Shown: positions 57,520 to 64,000 of the stretch, piece by piece
Position numbering within the stretch: position 1 is the stretch's first letter
Layout: each line of letters begins with the position of its first letter
Assembly (NCBI GenBank): GCA_001600455.1
Contig: BCKC01000001.1
Coordinates: forward strand, 7,437,899-7,501,898
From: Endocalyx cinctus
Lineage: Eukaryota > Ascomycota > Sordariomycetes > Amphisphaeriales > Apiosporaceae
Reading direction: 5' to 3'
Length of the DNA stretch: 64,000 nt
Notes under the pieces: generated by a model
The model's input: the letters and a program-made list of their open reading frames with translations, nothing else
Told to the model about the DNA's origin: nothing
The model's database searches: none
Position numbers and translations under genes: made by a program

Positions 57520-60306
57520 ATTTTTTTTCTCCATAAGGAAATGTTTGTTCTTTTTTTTTTTTAATATTGGAAACCAGGTTTTCTTTATACTTGTCGTCTA
57601 TCGAGAGCAAAGATTGCTCCTGGTCTTTCCTTCTTCTTAATCGCATCTGTTTCCTGGATTGAGTTTTATCATGGAATACCTATATTATATTGCCCGAGGA
57701 ACGGACCAGGATGATTCCCCTTTCAGGCAATTCCAGGAATTAGAATAACGTCCAGAGAATCTATTACATGTTTTCCACTCATCTGCCACCACACAAAACG
57801 TGCCTTAATATATGCCTGGAAAACTATCAAGCACATCATTTTCAACTTACTACGTGGATGATCACTCATCATATGATACCAGAAGATACGGTGAGATTTA
57901 CTACGACGAATTGCATTTATATTCAGGATGGAACCAAGCCTCCACCAAGTTTTCTGGATTTTCCGTGGTCGATGGCCTATATATTACTCGTCATTACGAA
58001 ACTCCCTGATGAGGTACCGGTACTATTAATCCGGGACGTCGAAAAAGAAATGATCCTGAGCACTACTCTTAGACGACGACGAACGACCAAGTATAATTCG
58101 ATATCATTGCGGAAACCTGAGCCTTGAATACAAATCTTAAGAACAACTTTGTTTAATTATATTCTATATTTCATACATATCACCGGGATGAAGCGCGCGT
58201 CCTTATCCCGTCACGACAGCCTAGATCGAGCCAAATCTCGGAAATTCGACCTCGCCAATCTGTTCCTACACGAAGCCAGTACCCAGCAACCGATTCATCT
58301 TTACTTCCCCCCTTTACCCGAAATACGTATTCGGTCCGAACATTCTATACTATTTACTCAGCAAGAACTTTATAAGATAGGTTTTCATTGTTGATTCATC
58401 CTAGCCACCGATATCCAGCATCACGCCGCATAACTCTTTCACCCCTTAACTCGAACTTTAATGCATATCAATAAACCACCTTAGAAGAGTACTAAACCCC
58501 ACGGATCATCTCTTTTTTTTTGCCCTGCTCACTTTACTATATAAAATCACACGCACACATGATAAATTACGATGGAATGGATACACGATGGATATTATCA
58601 ATACACGAGCATGAAAGACGGAAAGAGGCGCTTGCATCTTCGAAACGGATCTATGTTTTTTTCCCCTTCTTATTTCGTCTCGGAATTATCACGTACTACC
58701 AGATATCCCCTCAGAATTGTATACTTTATTCTTCGTTAAAGTGTTTACGTTCTGCTTCATTATTCTATTTCTTATCTTTTATTTTTTTGTCCAATTGGTA
58801 TGAAATGCATCACAAACGGCGCCCGTTGCATCTGCTTCTTCCTTATATGTTTGGCAAGATAGTCAGTTTTTTTTCCTATCCTTTTTTTGTAGGGACGATA
58901 CGGAAACGATAGAAACAGAAGTTTCTCCCTCTTAGGTTCATTCTTTATTGGAGGAAAAAAGGGACGATTAAGAGAGGAGTTCACGGGATCTACGACTGAA
59001 ATTTAAATGATTGCCAATCAAAACCTCACGATATGTATATTTCATCAAACAAAATTTATATCCATGTCTCTTTGGTAGACGTCTTGATTTTTATTTTTCT
59101 TGTTGAAATCTTTCAAGGGCCTTCATCAAGATCTGAAACTTCTTGGAGATTTCAAGAATCCGAATAGCCGACATACATCACTTTTATCTCGACACCGAAG
59201 AAGGAGAAAAAAACAACAAAACAAATACAATCGTCAATGGCAATAAAAGAAGAAGAAAAAAAAGATTTGTTATTGCTTTTTAGGGGGTCAAATGTCAAAA
59301 TTATATCTAGAAACAAGGATACTCCAGGGTCGATACCGTTATGTTGGGTCAAAATCCAAAGCAAATCGATACGCTATAAAATCAGCCACTTCCGTCAAGG
59401 AAGAAATTTGACAGAACCGGCCCTGCCAGCGCCTGCCAGCCACCGAATAACAAAGCATAAACTAGTAACTAAACCTGTTTTAGGTCATTCCAGCCACCTT
59501 TTCTAGGGTAGTAACTCCACTAAACCCACTAAACCCACTAATTCAACTTAACAATAAACCGCTAAAAACCGCTAAACATCACTGAAGTTTAACTAGATTA
59601 GGTCAAAGAGTATTTTACCTAGGAGTACCTAAATTGTCCAACCACCATTTTTTGTTTTACCTCGACCAAAACCCAAGATTTCTTTTTTATGTACACAACG
59701 GGAGAAATCTGGACGGCGGCCAACTCATCGTACATATACAAGCATTACTACCAAGATGTAACCATGCATCAACCTGGCTCCATATTGACTCGGTTACGTA
59801 TCCCGGGCGCTATTTTGAATACCGTAATATGTGTCGGTTTGTTAAGATGACGATATATCATCAAAATACGGAGTACTATGCGTAAGTAGAATCAGGTAAG
59901 AATAACAAGAATAATCAGGTGGTTGGAGTTTCGACTCTTCGCTCCCTTTTCTTCTCTCTCCTACATTTACCCATAAGACCTTTTTCTTTCGCACTTATGC
60001 ATCTCCTTTCTAAACTTATTACCCTTTCGGTAATTCTATCTCTCCAAGAAACAAAAAAAAACAAAAGTGATCAAACCTTGAACAAATTCAGCATCGTTCC
60101 GCAGGTGGTAGATCATACATCAAGCCTTTCCGTACTATCACTGCGGTGTACCCCAACCTTTCCCGTCTTTATCCAACGCTTTTGTGATAGACTGAGATAT
60201 AGTACCTGTAATTCAATCTACCACGCCAATTTCCTATTCCTAATATTTTCTTTTCATTCTTCTTTTTTCTTCTCTTCTGAGTAGTACTTTCGGATAAGTG
60301 CACATC
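57520..60306. other. 2.8-kb spacer without a supported gene
   Basis: Frames at 57768-58127 and 58149-58394 have no motif and AT-rich composition. 58480-58980 carries T-rich tracts. 59517-59540 has a short tandem of ACTAAACCC. 60240-60306 is the leader of the Crh-type gene. I see nothing else I can support. Confidence 0.45.
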
Positions 60307-61436
60307 ATGTTGTTTAGTAGGCCATACCTCGCCGTGGCCACGGCCGCCACACTTTACACAAGCCAAACTTTAGCTCAGACATATACATCTTGTAACCCTC
60401 TCGAGTCGAGTAAGTCTCTCTCTCTCTCTCTCTTTTTTTTTTTTTTTTTTGTATGTGAATCTATGGTCATTGTGCTATTACAAGCTCTAAGCTAACTCCT
60501 ATTTTCTTAGCATCATGTGGTGAAGAGACCGCGCTCGGCATGACCATCGACGTCGATTTTACACAAGGAGAAGTGAATTCCTTTACTTCGTCCGGAGGTA
60601 CCCCAACATACGGATCGGACGGCGTGACGTTTACCGTAGCCGAGAGTGGTGACTCGCCCCAGCTTGCCTCCAACTTCTACATTATGTTCGGACGTGTCGA
60701 AATAACGATGAAGGCCGCCCCGGGAACTGGTATGGTGTCGTCTCTCGTGTTGCAGTCGGCCGACCTCGACGAGATCGACTGCGAATGGCTGGGCGCGGAC
60801 GACTCCCAGATGCAGTCCAACTACTTCGGCAAGGGTATCACGGGCGATTACAACCGCGGGCAGTACCACTCGAACGCGGATAACCAAGGCTCGTTCCACA
60901 CGTACACGGTAGACTGGACGAGCGAAAGGATCATCTGGATCATCGACGAGACCGTCGTCCGCACCCAGACGGCCGCCGACGCCGAGACGGACCAATACCC
61001 GCAGACGCCGATGCAGATCAAGTTTGGCGCTTGGTCCGGCGGCGACTCGAGCAACAGCGCCGGCACGATATCGTGGGCCGGCGGATCTACCGACTACGCG
61101 GACGGTCCTTACAGCATGGTGGTGCAGGGCATCAAGATTACCGACTACAGCACGGGCTCGGCGTACAAGTACGGCGACACCTCGGGCGATTGGACCTCGA
61201 TCGAGTCCGTGGGCGGAGAGATAAACGGGAACCTGAACGGGGCCGGCAGCCTCACGACTACGGCGGTCGCCAGCACCGCTACCTCGACCGCCAGCGTCGT
61301 CGGAGGTATCGGCGGTTCCAGCACCCAGACGGCCAGCTACACTTTACCTTCGGGATGGGTCATGACGTCTTCGGGAAAAATCGTGCCGGCGAGTTCGGCC
61401 ACTGTACGTACGTTTACAACTCACCGACAAATCCAA

Positions 61437-61475
<39 letters not shown>

Positions 61476-61778
61476 TTTTTTTTTAGCTGGTAATTGAAAA
61501 ACTAACCGAACCCAAATTTTTAGGCCCTTCCTTACAGCTCCTCTCCGGATTCACCATCTGCGCAACCATCCTCGGAAGCTGGAGGTTCTGGTGGTAGTGC
61601 CGAGACGTCTGCCGACGCTTCGGGATTCGTGACCGCTACGGCGACCGCTGCGAACGGCTTGCTTATCACGACGACCGTAGCCGAGGCTCCGAGCGTGAAT
61701 AGCAGCGCTTCGAAGTCGAATCCCGTCATTTTCTTCCTATCTTCGACGACGATATTGTACATTTTGCTGCTTCTCTGA
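60307..61778 (+). CDS. Crh-type GH16 cell-wall transglycosylase, GPI-anchored
   Basis: Exons 60307-60409, 60511-61403 and 61524-61778 give 416 aa. Residues 1-23 are a secretion signal ending near TLAQ. The short CNPLES-TSCGEETALG element after it matches the Crh cysteine motif. The GH16 catalytic motif is DEIDCEWLG (E122, D124, E126), with NYFGKG, FHTYTVDWT and WIIDETVVRT around it, and the glycan-binding region MQIKFGAWSGGD. A Ser/Thr-rich stalk follows and the last 25 residues are hydrophobic (FFLSSTTILYILLLL), a GPI-attachment signal. Crh enzymes link chitin to beta-1,6/1,3-glucan in the wall (family knowledge). Intron 2 (61404-61523) contains a run of 38 C and nine T, so its length may be unstable. 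The first intron carries a CT/T repeat. A CRH1/UTR2 paralogue name needs a tree. Confidence 0.92.
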
Positions 61779-62408
61779 AATCCGAAAAGGATTCAAAGAG
61801 ATTATGTATATGCATTTGTTGCATTTGTGTGTTTTTATATGGGTTGGTTATTATTTGTTTTGAATTCCGCATGGCGAAAGAACTATTTGCTCTTGCAGCT
61901 GCATTTATTTTTCCTGGGCATATACATAATACTTTGCTCGGTTGGGGGTTAAAAAAAAAAGAAGTGTGTTTCTAATAAGGGGTGGATGGATGATGGATTC
62001 ACTTCGATTTAACGATCATGAACGGACAACGAGATGAGAATGATAGATTATATTAATGATACCCCAAATACGAGGGACAGCTAGTTGGAACGATAGAGCT
62101 TCAGAAGCTCGGGATCGGGATTAGTATATAGACATAGACTTAGACATGGAAATTATGAACATAATTAAAGATCATATTTATCAACTTACTGTTACTAATA
62201 GTTCTTACCTATACATATTTTGAATACGTAAAATAGATGATCACGATACCATCAAGTGGTATACTCGTGGACATTGGATGCATCCAATATACATCGTAGG
62301 CTTACTTTAGCGGTTATTACTTACTAAATAGATAAACAAGAAAAGACCATAAGACGTAATTAGGAGCGCTTACATTCGGCCCCCGACAACATCACCATCC
62401 GTTATCGC

Positions 62409-62442
<34 letters not shown>

Positions 62443-62869
62443 AGGAAATCTGGGGCAAAAGACCGGGGTAAGTCAAGATCGGTGAAACAATTCAAGGTGA
62501 GAGCTTAAAAGGGGGGGTTTTCTTATACATGATGATTTTGAGTCAACTTAACTAGAGTCACAATACAAACACAATACAATATAAGTTACAGTACATAAAC
62601 ATAAACATAAAAATAAAAAATAAACTACCTCATCCCTTCCTCCCTAAAATCGGGTTTACGCTACTGTAGGTTAACATCACTAAAGACAGGTCACGCATAT
62701 CCATCCTATAAACTTATTAACTTGTCAGTCCGTTTGAAGAACCGGGACAGATACGGGTTTTAAACTCAAAGGCCAAGATCACTAATATAGTTTGTTAAGC
62801 TTGATCGATCTTTAGAGGGAGAGACTACTTGAATCGAGGGTATTATATAAGAGGAAGATAACCAACAAG
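61779..62869. other. Spacer with 29-G run
   Basis: 1.1 kb between two plus genes. A homopolymer of 29 G spans 62414-62442, and an A run follows the Crh gene at about 61951-61960. AT-rich leader sequence precedes the aminotransferase. No gene is supported. Confidence 0.55.
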
Positions 62870-64000
62870 ATGGGGAGGCTTCAACTTACCCTCCTTCCTC
62901 CCCGTGCATTATTATTAGCACAGAGAGGAGGAAGAGAAGGTCTAAAAAGAACGATACCTACGGCGAAAACAAGATTAGTAAGAGGGATTCAATCACAAAC
63001 AGCGAACGAGCAATTATTCTATCGCCGTACCATGTCTACTTCTACGACACCCCCCACGAACTTGGGGAATCTCGGCCTCGACGTCAAAGAGGCTAAGGTT
63101 GGCGAGCAGCCCCGGGTAGAGAACCCTTTTACCGTTGACGGTATCAAGAAGAGACGGGCCGAGGCCGGGAAGCTGGTGGCTCCGACTGCTAGTTATTCTG
63201 ATAGCGATATGTTCAAGTCTCCGGTACGTGTTTCTATTTAAGCTCCGTGGAAATTGGGTTTACTATTGCTATTGTTAGAACTCGAGTTAACAAAAATATT
63301 GTTAGCAAGCTCATGATAAACCAAAGGCTAAACGGTGGGATCGTGAGTGTCCTTTTATTTCTTCTTCTTCTTTCGGTTTCGCTCATTTTAGGTTTCACCG
63401 CTAACCGAAGAATACAAGACTATTTGAGCGAGGAATCACTTTCCCGTAAACCGTGTGTACTAAAACTGGCGGCCAAACATCTGAAAAAGCCGGGTCTCAT
63501 CTCCCTCGGCGGAGGACTACCTTCGGCCAACGTGTTCCCGGTAGAATCTCTCAGCATGAAGGTACCTACCATGTCTTCTTCTACTACTACTACCCCATCC
63601 GCATCCGCATCCACATCCGCATCTTCAGCTTCATCTTCGTCGACGGAAGCAGGAGAAGGGAAACTCGTCGACCTGACCGTAGGGAAGCACGACGTGGCGG
63701 AGAAGAACGGCGTCTACGACCTGTCCATCGCCTTCAACTACGGGCAGTCGATCGGGTCGGCGCAGCTGCTGCGCTGGGTGACGGAGCACGCCGAGCTCGT
63801 GTGCCGGCCGCCGTACGCGGACTGGCGGTGCGCGCTGACGATCGGGTCCACGGGCGCGCTCGAGTCGGCCCTGCGCATGTTCTGCGACCGGCGCCGGCGC
63901 GACGCCGTCCTGACGGAGGAGTACAGCTTCTCGACCGCGCTCGAGACGGCCGAGCCGTTGGGTATAAAAGTATTCGGCGTCGAGATGGACGACCAGGGGC
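62870..64000 (+). CDS. Aro8-like aromatic/2-aminoadipate aminotransferase (partial, 5' part)
   Basis: Exons 62870-63223, 63306-63342 (37 nt) and 63392 to the window end are joined in frame by GTACGT and GTGAGT introns. The start region MGRLQLTLLPPRALLLAQRG is basic and amphipathic, like a mitochondrial presequence, and a second Met (MSTSTTPPTN, about residue 55) would begin a cytosolic form. After KAKRWDRFTANRR comes the conserved KPGLISLGGGLPSANVFPVE, typical of the PLP fold-type I Aro8/kynurenine aminotransferase group, then VYDLSIAFNYGQSIGSAQLL and the cofactor-phosphate region TIGSTGALESALRMF. The PLP lysine lies beyond the window. A Ser/Thr-rich insertion (residues about 185-215) sits between the substrate-binding motif and LVDLTVGKHD. 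The family transaminates aromatic amino acids and 2-aminoadipate; exact specificity is unknown. GC content rises sharply in the third exon. Confidence 0.88.

Noticed and set aside
57768..58394. Frames of 119 and 81 codons
   Set aside because: No motif or hydrophobic pattern; composition as in spacer DNA.
59517..59540. ACTAAACCC tandem as a telomere-like repeat
   Set aside because: Only about two and a half units and not the fungal TTAGGG/CCCTAA sequence; likely simple sequence.

Overview
The window looks like nuclear DNA of a filamentous ascomycete (Pezizomycotina, probably Sordariomycetes; the class is inference). The evidence is intron style (about 50-300 bp, GTRNGT donors, CTAAC-like branch sites), AT-rich RIP-like decay next to an LTR element, Med14, Crh1-type and SWIRM-amine oxidase-HMG proteins of fungal type, and very simple-sequence-rich spacers. 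Exon joins below were worked out by hand from reading frame, splice sites and family conservation. Most are well constrained, a few are not, and these are marked.

Left end (1-13 kb), accessory in character. A 151-bp LTR end in minus orientation and a complete solo LTR (419 bp, TG...CA, 5-bp target duplication ACCTC) sit in opposite orientation in AT-rich decayed DNA. A 5'-truncated CorA-like membrane protein remnant follows, then a 976-aa kinase with a C-terminal WD40-like region, which lies between two diverged copies of a roughly 160-200 bp repeat. Next come an unrecognised, highly charged 533-aa protein on the minus strand and a 656-aa FHA-like/kinase protein with a basic tail.

Middle (16-42 kb), mostly conserved housekeeping. 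Mediator subunit 14 (+), a DUF7053-like protein (+, first exon unresolved), a fungal protein with a helical TPR-like core (-), then about 6.8 kb without a convincing gene. After that come histidyl-tRNA synthetase with nested mitochondrial and cytosolic starts (-), a CaMK-type kinase with a 7-nt first coding exon (-), an E2 ubiquitin-conjugating enzyme of the UBE2W/Ubc16 type (+), and the HOPS/CORVET SM protein Vps33 (+) with an in-frame GC-AG intron.

Right part (43-64 kb). An LSD1-type histone demethylase with SWIRM, amine oxidase and HMG-box parts (+), the ATP synthase gamma subunit (-), DNA topoisomerase I (+, tandem NAGNAG acceptor), two tentative small membrane-protein genes (54.9-57.5 kb), a GPI-anchored Crh-type GH16 cell-wall transglycosylase (+) with a 38-C tract in an intron, and the 5' part of an Aro8-like aminotransferase (+) running off the window.

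Neighbouring genes show no operon-like or pathway logic. The only region with an accessory-island look is 0-13 kb, where two unusual kinases flank an orphan protein beside young LTR insertions.
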